Shown: positions 31,584 through 42,878, counted from the stretch's first letter. The stretch is DNA of 64,000 bases from Blastocladiella emersonii ATCC 22665 (GCA_025594325.1 JANHCV010000012.1:558001-622000), one strand, 5' to 3'. Notes: generated by a model from the letters alone, not told the origin. Program-made: numbers and translations.

Positions 31584-32672
31584 TCAGGTTGACGAGGACA
31601 GGCGGCCGCTGTGGCGCCGCTTGGGCTGCGCCTCGTGCTCGTCGTTGACGACGCACTCCTCGTGCTCCTCCTTGGCGGCCGCGGCGGCGGTCGCCGCCGT
31701 GCGCTTCGTCGCGTTGGCGGTAGACGTCGGGACACCGGCTTGGTCGTCACCGATGGCGGCGGGCGTGCACGCCGCGAGCGCCGCGGTTGTCGGAGCCGCA
31801 GCTGCGGCCGCGTCGTCCATGTCGCACCCGACCGACACGGAGTTCGAGTCCGGCACCCCCACGACGATCTTGTCGATGCTGCCGATCGCGATGAGTGAGT
31901 GCGTCCAAATGGGGTCCGCGCAGCTCGGGAAGCCGCCGTACTTCTTGGTGCCGGTGTTCATGCCGCCGGCGTTCTTGGTGTTGGCGGGCGAGTCGATGGC
32001 GGGCGACACGACAGCGGGCGGCTGGATCGCGTGCTCCTGCGTCACGGGCGCCGCGGCGGGCGAGACGACGGCGGCCGAGATGTTGACGGGCTGCTGGATC
32101 GTGAGCTGCTGCGCCGCGGGTTCCGCGGCAATCGAGGCGGCGACCTGCTGCACACCGTGACCAGCGGCGCCCGATGCGACGCCGTTTGCCGCGGCGCGGG
32201 CGGCCTGGTGCGCGGCGAGGTTGTTGACAAAGTTCTCGCGGCCGTCGCGCATGCACTCGTGGTACACCTCCGTGGCCTCGTTGAGCTCGGCCCGCATGCC
32301 CTTCATCGTGCGCGGCACGCCTGCCGAGGTGAAGGCCTCGTCGCCGGGGAAGCCCGGGTCGTCGTCGGATTCTGACGAGTCCGACGCGTTCACGTCGCAG
32401 AGGAACCGCGGCCGCGGCGGTGCCGTCAGCGTCGCGCGAGCCGGACCCGTGCTTGGCGTCGTCGGGGTCGGCGGCCCCGTGTACTTGGGCTCCTGCGGCT
32501 GCGTGTACTGCACGGCGGACCGGGCGATGCGCGTGGCCGGCGGCCTCCGCGACGGCGTCTTCGAGGTTGCGACCCGGCCCGGCGACGAGGCGCGCCTTGA
32601 AGATGTCCTTGGCGGCCTTGTACGCGTAGACCCACTGCGAGCCGATGATGATTCACTCGAACATGGACGCAC
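31584..32672 (-). CDS. hypothetical acidic, Ala-rich protein opposing the Helitron helicase
   Basis: Open frame of 362 codons; the real start is uncertain because the first 40 residues look like an antisense shadow. Protein-like text begins around VQYTQPQEPKYTGPP and continues with NASDSSESDDDPGFPGDEAF, MRAELNEATEVYHECMRDGR, PIWTHSLIAIGSIDKIVVGV and CVVNDEHEAQPKRRHSGRL. In another frame just upstream on the same strand is SQWVYAYKAAKDIFKARLVA, which reads like its missing N-terminus, so a frameshift or small intron near 32580 is likely. It is not a Rep domain. It may be an accessory or captured gene of the element. No known family. Confidence 0.4.
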   Translation of the reverse strand: MRPCSSESSSARSGSTRTRPPRTSSRRASSPGRVATSKTPSRRPPATRIARSAVQYTQPQEPKYTGPPTPTTPSTGPARATLTAPPRPRFLCDVNASDSSESDDDPGFPGDEAFTSAGVPRTMKGMRAELNEATEVYHECMRDGRENFVNNLAAHQAARAAANGVASGAAGHGVQQVAASIAAEPAAQQLTIQQPVNISAAVVSPAAAPVTQEHAIQPPAVVSPAIDSPANTKNAGGMNTGTKKYGGFPSCADPIWTHSLIAIGSIDKIVVGVPDSNSVSVGCDMDDAAAAAAPTTAALAACTPAAIGDDQAGVPTSTANATKRTAATAAAAAKEEHEECVVNDEHEAQPKRRHSGRLSSST

Positions 32673-35099
32673 GGTTCCTCACGTCTTTCGGCACGTCCAT
32701 CGTCGCGTTCTACGCGACCAAGTACTCGACCAAGGCGCGCGACATCATCGAGAACCACGCCGCCATCATCGCCGCGTACAAGGCGCGGCACCCGCGCTTC
32801 GCCTCCGAGCCCGACGCCTTCTCGCGCGGGCACAAGAAGCTCCTCTCGCTCGCGTACCACATGTCGGCGAACTGCATGGAGGTCCCCGAGACCATGGCCG
32901 CCCTGTTCCTGCACACGTCGGCCGCGGGCATCTTCTCGCACAAGTTTGCGCCGCTGCTGCTCTACCAGGGCATCAAGTGGGTCGAGCTCGCGGGCATCGC
33001 TGCCGGCGAGGCGACCAACGAGGACGTCAAGTGCATCGCGTCGCTCATCAACGTCGACGGCAAGCCCATGCTGAACGTCGCGCTCCACGACTACATCTTC
33101 CGGCCCGCCGAACTCGAGCGGCTGTCGTGGTATGACTTTGTCCGCACGTGGTCGCGCGTCGCCATGCCCAAGAAGATGCGCCAGGTCCTGACCGACGGCG
33201 GCCGTGTGGAACCCGCTCAACCAGACCTCGAACCCGACGCCGAGATCCCGCCCGGCACGAAGCTCTGCTTCATGGCCGACCATCCGCTCGCCAAGACGTT
33301 CGAGCTGCGCAAGAAGGTCGTCGAGGCCGTGCCCAAAATTGATGGTCCGCACCTCCCCGACCCGCGCAAGTTTGCCGACGTCGCTGGGTCCGAGGAAAAG
33401 TACTGCCGCATGGCGCTACTGCTTCTCCAGCACTTCCGCGTCTCGAGCGACATCCTCGACGCTCCGCGATCGGCAAGTTCAAGGCGTTTAAGGAGACGCT
33501 CGAACCTGGCCACCCCGCGCTCGACCATCTCGAGTACGCGCAGAAGTACTACTTCAGCCTTGACGGCGCTCGCGAGTTCCGCGAGCTTCGCGATCGCGAG
33601 AACGCCGAGCTCGCGGCGCAGCTGTCGCTCGAGGAGAAGGGGGAGCTCTACGTTCCCGACCGCGATGGCGAAACCAGCTCGCGCAACCAGCCGACTACCG
33701 ATGACGGCTCTGTAGACGCTTCGTGGACCACGTTCGGTCAGTCGGAGAACGACATTGTTCTCGACCCGACTATTGTCAACTCGGACGTGGAGGGCATCCT
33801 GGCCGACTACGGCGAAACCGAGGCGAACCTCGAGCGCATCGAGAGCGTGACCTCTACGCTGATCCCTGGAATGGGCCACGGCATGATGGGCACCCTGCTC
33901 TTCCCCGACGTGCAGCCGTTCGATGTCAACGCCGCGCCGCCGCCGCCGTACCTCGAGACACCCATCTCGCCGACTGACGTCAAGAAAATCATGGCTCAAC
34001 TATGCGCTGCCGCGGCTCAAGGTCATCCGACCGCGGATGTCGGCGGCTCGCAGCAGCAAACCCGAACCGCATCGTGTTCCAGATCAAGGGCAACATCACG
34101 CGCCCGCGTGATAGGCGCCGCACGCGTGAACGCGTCGCCATCTGCGACAAGGACGTGTTCCGCCTCGGAGGAGAGCCAGAAACCACGACTGAACTGCCGG
34201 CCATCCTCGAGCTCTTCGTCGGAATGGAGATGCGCGTCAAGACCAACCAGTGCGTAGCAAAGGGATGCGCGAACGGTGCGGTTGGCGTCGTGCACCACAT
34301 CGACTGGAAGCCCGACACCACGTTCACGCGAACCGCGTCCAACATGTACCGGCCATCCTGCGCTCCACTCAACGTGTGGAATCGACCTGCCCGACGCTCC
34401 TCGTGGCCCTCGCTTCCCGGGCATGCCGGCCGCGTGGCCTGACACGGTCATCCCGCTTGCCGTGGAGAAGAAGGACTTCCTGTACATGGCGGGCGGTTCC
34501 ACGTCGCGAGAGCGGGTCGTCAGCACAACGGGGGATTCGCTCCCGCTCTGTGTCAACAACACCAAAACCAACAGGAGCAAGTATCCTAATCATGTCGTCG
34601 CGCACATCGAGCAGTACCCAATGGTGCCAGCCTTCGCCATGACGGTCCACGGGGTTCAAGGCGTGACCAAGCACGTCATCGCCCTGGCAGATCCGCGTCC
34701 CGCGGGCATGGAGCGTCTCATCAGCGGCGCTTCCCTGTACGTGGCGTTATCGCGGCTTCGTCGCTCAAAGTACCTGCGGGTGCTTCAGCCGATCCCAAGA
34801 GCCGTGCTCAAGTCCATGAAGCCGGATCCACTCGCAGTGGCCGAGGACAAGCGGCTCCAGATGCTCGACGAGCTGACCAAGACCGCTTTCAATCAAGGTA
34901 CAGCCATCGCGCCAGGCGACCCGCGCATCGCTAAACTCTTCGACGACGCCCGATTCTCTTCTCGCGCCAGCACGCGGGTGAGAAGCTAGTCGCCAAGCGC
35001 GCGTCCGATGCTCTCAACGCAAGGTTTCGGCGATTGGCCAAGAAACGTGCTGGAGGCGAGGACGGCTCACAGAACGCCAAGAAACAGAAAACACAGTAG
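32645..35099 (+). pseudogene. Helitron Rep/Pif1-helicase remnant, motor core missing
   Basis: Segments match the part of Helitron proteins between Rep and helicase: IVAFYATKYSTKARDIIENH, MAALFLHTSAAGIFSHKFAP, DYIFRPAELERLSWYDFVRT, then EEKYCRMALLLLQHFR and AFKETLEPGHPALDHLEYAQ. The frame shifts by one base near 33465. After PYLETPISPTDVKKIMAQ (33950-34000) the text jumps to ANPNRIVFQIKG and LPAILELFVGMEMRVKTN, a late helicase segment; no GxGKT/S Walker A or DE Walker B is found, so roughly the ATPase core is deleted. Another frameshift near 34360 leads to the helicase end FAMTVHGVQGVTKHVIALAD and SLYVALSRLRRSKYLRV (motif VI-like), and a further one near 34965 to a Lys-rich tail ending at 35099. 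The protein cannot be active. Confidence 0.8.
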
Positions 35100-35226
35100 A
35101 GTATTAACGTAGTGTATTCCATCATCTAATCCATCAATAGCACGATTTCCATAGCTCGATCACCTAAATCTCCTGTGCGGGACGCACGCGACAGCACCTC
35201 CACCAGTCGTGCACCATACGTGGCGG

Positions 35227-35288
35227 GGGCTTTAGCCCTCGATTGAAAACCAAATGCGAAGCGTTTAGGTGCCTCAAGTATAATACAT
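35227..35288 (+). repeat. direct repeat R2 with two hairpins
   Basis: GGGCTTTAGCCCTCGATT, then AAATGC-GAA-GCGTTT (the second hairpin, with a T:G pair where R1 has C:G) and CAAGTATAAT. Nearly identical to R1 at 23976-24035. Confidence 0.65.
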
Positions 35289-35329
35289 TCGCTGCAGGTA
35301 TTGAAACGCGTGCGACAGCTTCGAAAGGG

Positions 35330-35344
35330 ACGCGTTGCGCCACA
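35330..35344 (+). promoter_or_regulatory. motif I before copy E
   Basis: Exact ACGCGTTGCGCCACA followed by CGAGGCG and TGACAGGCTGATCACG, 115-129 bp upstream of the copy E start. This is the clearest example of the two-part motif. Confidence 0.55.
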
Positions 35345-35458
35345 CGAGGCGTGACAGGCTGATCACGCTACGTGTTCATCGGCGGCGCCACACGCTTCGC
35401 TCGCTCATTCGCCGCGAGCGGATCCCGCTCCCTCGTCACCTCTCGATGCACCAAAACT

Positions 35459-36914
35459 ATGAATCCAATGGATAAGCGACTTGCTGCACTGCCTGATTTG
35501 GTTCTCGAACGCATCCTCTGCGCGGCCGTGGCGCTTTCACGGCCCGGTGACCTCCAGCAGATGCGCCAATACTCGCGCGTTTTGCCGCGTGCGCGTGTTC
35601 CGGGTGTTCGCCGAGCCATTGAGCAACGCATGCTTTTTATTTCCATGGACGAGGCGAGCTTTGAAGGCCAGCTCCACATTCTCGATGCGTGGCTCCACTC
35701 GGGTCAACCGCTTGAATACTCTGAGGATGCGTTCACTGCTGATACGCCATACGAGTCACTCGACTGGTGGCGCCGTTCTGGCCTTCCGCTTCCCGAATGC
35801 CTTGTTCCCGACGTCGTGCAGGTGCACTTTAATGGGCCGTGTGCTTATGTGCACGAGATCGAAGGTCGGCCAGTTGAGGAGGTGCTGAGTGTACGTCCAC
35901 CATCGCATGCGGTTGGACTCTCTGATCTCTCATACCCCACCTTGGTAGTCTCTGGAACGCCGGGCTGACCCTCCCGGCGACGCACGCATCCAACAAATGC
36001 TACCAGCAATCGTTAGCGGTGCTCGAACCTACGTCTGCGTTGTGCGGGAGCGCGTCACCGAGGTCGGCGCCGCCGCGCTCGCTCAGGCCATGGCCAGCGG
36101 ACAAATCAAATACGTCGAGTATCGCTGCTGCGATATCACCTTTCCTGTGTTTCGAGCTCTCCAGCTGCCAGAAACCGTCAAGACGCTCATTTTGAACAAT
36201 AACTGGCTTGGTTTTGGTGCCGGCTCCGAGCTATTTCCGCTGCCGCCGCTGCTCGAGATGCTCGACGTCAAGTACTGCCGGTTGGATCGCGCTCCCGCCG
36301 TCGAATGTCTTGCTCGAGGCTTGCCCGCCTCGCTCACCACGCTTCAACTAAACGGTGCATGTCTTCGTGGTCGCGGTGCGCAAGCCTTGGCGGAGAATAT
36401 TCCGCAGGGCCTCACCGAACTGTCCTTGAGAATGTGCCAGCTCGACTCAACCGACTTGAAGTTCCTCGTGGCGCGCTTTACCGATAGCCTGCGGGTGCTC
36501 GATATGTCGTCCAACTTTATTACTGACGAGGGCATCACAGCCTTGGCTCGTCGCCTTCCCCCGAACCTCGTCTCCCTGTGCTTCTCAAACAATCGGCTCG
36601 GTACTGAGAACACGGGGATCATCGAGTTGGCGAGCGCTTTACCCGACTCACTCGAAAAGCTCGAAATGTCGTCAGTCAAGCTTCGCGACGCTGGGTTTGC
36701 CGCCATTATGGCCCACTTACCAGCTCGGATAGAAACTCTTGAGATGCGCTGTTCCTCGCTCAGTCGTGCGTGCCTTGTCGCATCGTTCAAGGAGCTTCCT
36801 CAAAAGCGTCTCGTGCTCGTGATGCGCCCCATCTACGAAGTCGGGGCGAACCGGCGTCTCGACCTCGTTGTTGCTTCCCGGAACCTACTCCCCTCTGAGG
36901 TTTTCTTTTTCTAA
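35459..36914 (+). CDS. F-box-like/ankyrin-like/LRR family protein, copy E
   Basis: Exons 35459-35890 and 35949-36914 join in phase 0 over a 58-nt GTACGT...GGTAG intron; 465 aa. Exon 1: F-box-like LAALPDLVLERILCAAV, then ILDAWLHSGQPLEYSE and LDWWRRSGLPLPECLV. Exon 2 starts SLERRADPPGDARIQ, aligned to the same point in copy D, and holds RI-type LRRs (LTTLQLNGACLRG, LTELSLRMCQLD, LRVLDMSSNFIT, LVSLCFSNNRLG). It ends with a short hydrophobic tail (EVFFF). No lesion is seen. It sits immediately downstream of the Helitron right end, so the element or its end contributes to the 5' flank. Confidence 0.82.
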
Positions 36915-36995
36915 TCAAGGACGGCTCATCAAGAATCGCATTTGTCATCGTTGTGTTATCGCATCTGTGTTGAATGCGCTGCATCGTAGTCGCGC

Positions 36996-37235
36996 TCACA
37001 AGAGTGTAATCTCCCGCCATTTCTGATCCTTTCGTGCGATAAATATCATTCTCCCATTCGGCGAAAGGAATGTCAGGGCAGCGCGAGGAAAGCCCGATTT
37101 GATGGCGACGCTGATGGCCGGGAACGATTCACTCACGTCGAGCGTGCGCTTGATCGCCGCGAGGACCACGGCCAGCGGTACCAACTGCAGGTGGAACGAC
37201 TGCGAGCATCGGCGTACTGGTGCGGGCACGCGCAA
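36996..37235 (-). pseudogene. possible GAA1 C-terminal fragment
   Basis: The text LAVVLAAIKRTL, ESFPAISVAIKS resembles LVAVLPSVALTL, DTFPAIGVAVNA of the GAA1 gene at 42.9 kb, and 14 bp (GATGGCCGGGAACG on the plus strand) are identical. The similarity covers only about 30 residues and could be chance. The rest of 36915-37315 shows no gene. Confidence 0.2.
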
Positions 37236-37315
37236 CGATAATGTACCTTATTCTCCTCAACTCGATATCGAAGATGGCGTTGCTTCAGAATACAACCGAA
37301 GTTCTCGATGTATAT

Positions 37316-39215
37316 TTACTTCGTACGCCGCTTCTTTTGAGCTGTTGCGGTGACACTCGTCGCGCTCTGCTTCTTTTGAGCTGGAGCGGCAACACTCGTC
37401 GCGCTCTGCTTCTTTTGAGCTGGAGCGGCAACACTCGTCGCGCTCCGCTTGGTTTTGGGCATCTGTGGATCACGCTCGGTGGAGGGCATCTGGAATTGAA
37501 GCATCCTCCACTTGACCTCCTCGGCCACCTTATCCGCCGCAAACTGCTGCATACAATTGAGCGTCACGAGCAGCCTGCGAAGAATGGACAGGCACAGCGG
37601 CCCGGCCAGGACCTTGAGCATCACCCGAAGCTCCACAGCGACCTGCTTCGCAAGAACTGTGTCACCGGGAGCACCTGGAGCCGACGCGGCCTTGATCTTC
37701 CCTCGAAGCAGTCGCAAAACGCGCCCAATTAAGGTCGCGGTGTTGTCGCCAGCTCGCAGAGGTTCAAAGCGTTCCAAGAGCGACGCACTGTGAAGGACGT
37801 CAAAGATGCGTCGGCCAAGCGAGTTGAGGCGAGGACAGTCCCTATCCTGATGCGGGCAGATTTGCGAACCCGATGCAAAATCTGGTCGTTCGGAAAAGAG
37901 CTTGCTGCAGTACAGGCAGCTGAGTTGAAGGTTGCGTGCAGGTGAAAGATTGTTAGGATTGTCAAGCACGGGAGCGGGTTTTCTGCTCGTTGATGCTGGG
38001 ATTTGAGGCGGCGGAAGCTCGAACGCCGAACGCAAGACATCATCAAGCGAGCAGGTGGTGTCTTCGATCTGATCAAGTAGCGCGGCGCGGTCAACCCAGA
38101 TGAGCTGATCGAGAACAAGAGACTTGATGTGCGGAAGAAACATTCGACCCGGATCGGCGTTGCCACCTGCTTCAAGCACGATTTCGCGCGCGGAGGCCAG
38201 AATTTGTTGTTGCTTGCGCGGACAACGGACCGGGTTACGGAACCGAAACTGGAATCCACTTCGCGCACCACGCTGGCTGGGGTTTACGAAACAATGAAAT
38301 CGTATTGAACCACACGTCGTGGTCCGCCATGGTGGGAGAAAGCGCGATCGCAAACAGTCGGTAGATGTGTGGCGAAATATACCGGTCTGAGTCGAGGAGG
38401 GCCTTGGTGAAGCGGCCCTCCGGCATGTTTGAGGCCCCCAGTCCCAACAAGATGTGGGCCATGGGAGAAGCGATCGCGTCGAGGTCGCTTGGATGGCGAT
38501 CGGCGAAAGTAAATCCATTTTTGCGCAAGATTGGCTCGGGGTCAAAGAAAAGCGAGACGTGAGCTGCGGGCGCTGGAGAGCCCGGAATAGATCGAGGCGC
38601 ACTAGCTTCGGCGTGAGGGTCAGTTGGAGGTGTGAGCTCGCGGGAAGTTTCGGGCGTTGGTGTGGGGGCCGAAGCGGTGGGATCTGGGATTTCGGCCAAA
38701 GAGGAAGCGTCCTGAGTCGAGGGCTGAGTAATGCAAGTGGTTTCGAGCTCTACGCCAAGAGCAGGAGGCGACGATCGCGAAAGACTCGAATCAACGACAA
38801 GCGTGTCTGCGGCGACCGCGGCGCGCGCGACATCCTCGTCGAGTTTGCCTAGCGGTGCCGCCTGCGAGTTCACCTCCGGCACAATCTCAGCAGCAACTGA
38901 GGTCAGAATGTCGGAGACGACCGTCTCGTTGACGAGAGTCGTTTGTGCAACGATGCGAGCGTGATCAGCTTTGGCTTGCTGGAGTGCAATTGAAGCCTCG
39001 GCGATTGAGCAAGCGTATGTATGCGCATGAGGGCCAGCAAACCGTGGAAGAAGACCAGAGCGAATAAGCGTCAAACGACGAGTCATGAGATGCATGAGAG
39101 CATTTTGCTCCAGAGCGGCCGTGTCGTCCTGGAGGTCGCGATCCGTCTGCTCGCTGGAAGAAGATGATTGGGCTTCGTCTGACATATTGCAAGAAGTTGT
39201 AAGTCTCGATTCCAT
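37316..39215 (-). CDS. hypothetical protein with Cys/His cluster and repeated basic tail
   Basis: Two overlapping open frames read as one protein: 39215 to about 38280 (MESRLTTSCNMSDEAQSSSS ... PEGRFTKALLDSDRYISPHI) and about 38290 to 37316 (KQQQILASAREIVLEAGG ... ). The junction near 38270-38340 needs a frame change; a 43-nt GTGTGG...CCAG intron would fit but is not proven. The N-terminal half is Ser/Thr/Pro-rich. The second half has a possible zinc site (CLYC...CPHQDRDC). The C-terminus has three 13-residue repeats (SATSVAAPAQKKQ) from 39-nt DNA units at about 37330-37445, ending KKRRTK, a likely nuclear signal. A motif I site lies 117-131 bp upstream. Family unknown. Confidence 0.6.
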
Positions 39216-39331
39216 GGTACTAGCTGGGGCTTGGGTTCGGAAGGGCCCGCCGCCGGGTCAACCAAACAACGAGCGACCGCCACGCCGGCCTGTGGCGCTG
39301 CCTGTGGCGCTCAAAATGTGATGTCTCGCGG

Positions 39332-39346
39332 TGTGGCGTAACGCGT
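39332..39346 (-). promoter_or_regulatory. motif I before the Lys-rich-tail gene
   Basis: On the minus strand ACGCGTTACGCCACA, one mismatch, 117-131 bp upstream of the ATG at 39215 and in the same orientation as the gene. Confidence 0.5.
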
Positions 39347-40256
39347 CAAAGAGTGCGATACCTCACCAGCGCCACGACATGAAGAGAAACGAATGTAGAC
39401 TCAAGGAAACCAAACATAAGCCTCACCACAGTGTCCCGCACGTTGGGGGCGATGCGAGCTGCGAGATGGTCGCCACGTACCCCCGTCCCTGGGACCGCTC
39501 TAGGCATGAACCTCGCCCGTCCGCGTACCTACGCCACATTCTTTTTGCAGTTCACTGCGGCGGTCATAAGTCGAATTGACCCAACCACGTCCACCTCTAG
39601 CTTGCTCAACGCGCTTCACTCAATGCCCTTGGCTGCCGACCTCGCCTTGGGCGACTACATGTGCACCCGGGCGAGGCAGATAAAGCAACACGTGTAAACG
39701 AACCCTTTGAGAAGTAAATTGCTACGAGGTACCCTTCGCGCGCGCGGCGGGCGGGTGGTGGTGATCACGGCGGCGCTGATCTTGACCCGTGATGCGCAGG
39801 CGTGGATGAAAGTGTGCTGCTTTCAGTCGCTCGCTGAATGTTATCGGCGACGCAAACAAGAAAGCAGTGGATCACCGTGAGCTCGATTACTGTGAGGTCG
39901 TGCCCAGTTTCCACAGGCGGTCCATCGCTGACGAATCCTATGACACCTGCGGAAACTTAGCGGAGTCGTCAACGGTCAACGTGCGCATCACGACTGCAAC
40001 CATGTCGACGGAACGCGAGAACACGTTGCAGATCCGGTCGTGAATAATTACGAACATCCGTTGGCGGTGAACGAGGAAGCAGCGGTGCGACTCGCCCACG
40101 TGGGCCGTTGCGGTGCGGTCACCAGCCAAACGCGTTCGCTCGCTCGCATGAGCGCTGTCCAACACGCGTCCGCGTTGTCGGTCTCACCCTCGCTCCCCCA
40201 GAGGCGATACCCCGCAGGCCCACTGCCCATGTAACTCAGTGCATCGGACTTCTATC
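39347..40256. other. intergenic region
   Basis: About 900 bp upstream of the gene at 40257. A protein-like stretch (ARPRTYATFFLQFTAAVISR) near 39510-39570 may be a coding scrap. Nothing else is recognised. Confidence 0.35.
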
Positions 40257-42553
40257 ATGCTTGGCACCTCCCCCATGCCGCCGGTGCTTGCCGGCTTGCC
40301 CCTCGAGACAGTCGCCAGCTTGGCCAAACCACGCAGCTGCATCGCTGCCGCCGCGCGCGACCTCCACGATCTCGTTCGCGGCAAGTTTGTGCACTCGATG
40401 TGGCTGTACGCATGCATCAACCCGACCTGCACCCCGGCCACCAGCGACGACATCTTGCACGCTCTCGAACTGATTGACTTTGGGACCAAGTCTTCGAAAG
40501 GCTCGTCTGCCATCTGCAAGACGCGCTCGTCGGGCCATGGAAGCTCTCAGCCTCCCCGAAACGGCTTGATCCGCTTTGTCCAAGCCCTTTTCCCAGGGAA
40601 CTTGCGCTGCATGGACCTCAGCTGCCATGCATGCTTTGGAGATGACTCCCATCACGCTCTCCGTCATCCGTTCTCTCCCGAAGTCATCAAAGCATCATTT
40701 GGTCACCTGCACGTGCTCGAGTCAATCAAGCTCGACCCGATCCCTGCTGGTCCGTTGCGGCTGCGCAGCTTTCCCGAGGTCTTCATCCTGACGCTATTCT
40801 TCATTCAAGCCCATGACCTGAATGCACTTGAGCTTTCGCTTGCTTGTCTGAAGCCGCTTCTTCCCGTGCTCGACCAAAACGGCGTGAACTCACGCGAACT
40901 CCTCTCGCTCTGGCTGACGGATCATCCCGACACTTTTCTCTTGATTCACGGGTTGCGACGCAGTCCCGAAGTCGCGGGCCAGTTCTCGTCGCCTATTTTC
41001 GCGCTTGTGCTTGCCGCGGCTGCCGCTTGGAACCTGCCCGCTCTCGAGCTCCTGATCAAGTATGATACCGCAGTTTCGTCGGCCGCCGTCATCGACTTTC
41101 TCTCGCTCCCGCTGGTCGAAAAGACGCTCGCATCGACGATGGCCGGCCGCCTTAACGCTACTGCAACGGTGCTTCCCACGATCGCTTGGCTTACAAAGAG
41201 CGGCTGGAAGCCGACGCGTCACGGTATCGGAGATCGCTGGCATTGCCACACCTGCATCGAACAGGGTGCCGTGTTCCAGCTCGCGCTTTTCGAAACGTAC
41301 GACTTGCCGAACATTACTTCGCCTTCCGCACTGGACCGCCGCACCGTGGCGACGGCCCTTGCCGTCATGGTCCATTCGGGGGACCCGACCCAGGTCTCGA
41401 AGTTTGCGAAACTTGGCTTCATCGACGCCACGGGACTTGCCGCGCTGTACATTGCAGCGCCAAACACGGCCGTGCTTGAACAGGTCCACGCCTTCGCGAC
41501 CACGTTCATGGACGTAACCCAAGTTCAGCAGTCGTTTATGCTCGGTATGGCGGGGGCTTGGTTTGATCCCGTTTATTCCCTTGTGCTTTCTAACGCTTCA
41601 TTCGCGGACTTGTAGCAATCGCTTCGAGTGCCAGGCTCTCTTTGGACACGCTTCTTTTCGTGTGCTCGCAGTTCGATCACCTCAACATTTCGGTCCAGCG
41701 CGCTGTCGTGGACGCTTTCCCATATCTGACTGAGTCCGACGCGGCACTCGTAAATCTTGTCAACGCAGCGGCTGCGGACAGTCCTCCGTTTGACCTGGTC
41801 GCCGCGTGGGCTTCCCATGTGGATCGCACTGCGGGTGTCTCGGCGCAAGCTGGTCGACTTGCCACAGCATTTATGGCGTCGCTCGATGGTCCTCGCCCCA
41901 TCTGCTCGGCGGAGCACTTTACTTCCACGATTCTTCGCGACTCGCCCACCGGCCCCACCGGGCGCCAACGCGCTGGTCAGCTCGCTATCCACATGGTGCG
42001 GGCGGCCTTGGATCCCTCGAGCTTCCCCAAGCTTGATCTCACCGCGGCAAAGAATCCGGATACAGAGCTGGTCATCGTGTCTGTGCCTCGCCTTGTGGGT
42101 CTACGCGGCAACACTCGCGACGCGGACGCCGCGAGCGCTCTGGATACTTTTCTGCGCCTGTTTCCCGGCCTTTTCTCGACTGCGTCGGGTGCGCCCGAAT
42201 TTTCCAAGTTCGTCAAACGAACCTTTACGCGCGACCTGATTGGCAGCGCGTCGAACCGGTCGCAGTCGAACAGCTACCGCGTCAAGCGAGCTTTCGGGTC
42301 GCTTGCGCGCTACGACGTCGAGTTTATGGCCCGCGTTGTCTCGTGGTCGCAGCACACACCCAACTGGGTCTGGCGCGTGTTTGGATCGACGGCGGGCGGG
42401 CCAGAGGCGCTGGCGCAGGTCGTGCCGGCTAGTGTTTGCGATCAGGCCGCGTTCAAGCGCTACGAGCGCGGGGACCGCCCAGGCGCGAAGGCGGTGCTGC
42501 ACGCTGCGCCACACTCGAGCACCGAGCTTATGGAGATCATGGCGCGTTGGTGA
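40257..42553 (+). CDS. large helical-repeat protein with F-box-like N-terminus
   Basis: Exons 40257-41544 and 41616-42553 join in phase 1 over a 71-nt GTATGG...TTGTAG intron (SFML|AIASSARLSLD); 741 aa. The frame is intact. The start LAGLPLETVASLAKPRSCIA resembles an F-box helix; the rest is mostly helical, with ankyrin-like pairs such as NLPALELLIKYDTAVSSAAV, TIAWLTKSGWKPTR and AALYIAAPNTAVLEQVHAFA. A CHTC pair occurs mid-protein. It lacks LRRs. It may belong to the broad ankyrin-like family seen in related fungi, but I cannot assign a function. Confidence 0.75.
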
Positions 42554-42751
42554 GTTGTGTCTTGTTCATATATCCCTTAATTTATTGAATCGAAGCGCCC
42601 GAGTTCCTTGTGTGATCGCCCATCTGCTGCAGCGAGCCGTGTTCGCGTGCGAAGTCGTCGCACAATAACGCGGGTCAAGCTCACGTCGATGAAACCTACC
42701 AACCAAGTTTCCTCGTCGCTCCGCCAGGGCGAAACTAAGCTCTCCAGAGCG

Positions 42752-42766
42752 ACGCGTTGCGCCACA
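42752..42766 (+). promoter_or_regulatory. motif I, orphan site
   Basis: Exact ACGCGTTGCGCCACA followed by TGACAGGCAGATCACG. It lies between the 3' ends of two convergent genes, so it has no downstream gene here. It may mark a lost gene or a dispersed repeat. Confidence 0.45.
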
Positions 42767-42878
42767 GACGGGGTGTGACAGGCAGATCACGCCACACGTA
42801 TAATTATCCATGGAGACGGTTGTTCCCCTCTTCCTTTGCTGAGCCACTTCGCTAACCCATATGCGATCCTATATTGTC

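Larger units (their letters stand above)
31206..35288 (+). mobile_element. degraded Helitron (Helitron2/Helentron-like) element
   Basis: A 4.1-kb segment bounded by hairpin repeats L2 and R2 and containing a Helitron-type protein remnant (32645-35099) and an opposing open frame (31584-32672). Helitrons replicate by rolling circle using a Rep-Pif1-helicase protein. The Rep nuclease domain with its HUH motif is not found upstream of 32645, so the copy is 5' incomplete or the domain was replaced. The inverted repeat (AATCGAGGGCTAAAGCCC at the left terminus, its complement 60 bp inside the right end before a second hairpin) matches the asymmetric inverted repeats reported for Helentrons. I cannot define the insertion site. 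Confidence 0.6.
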
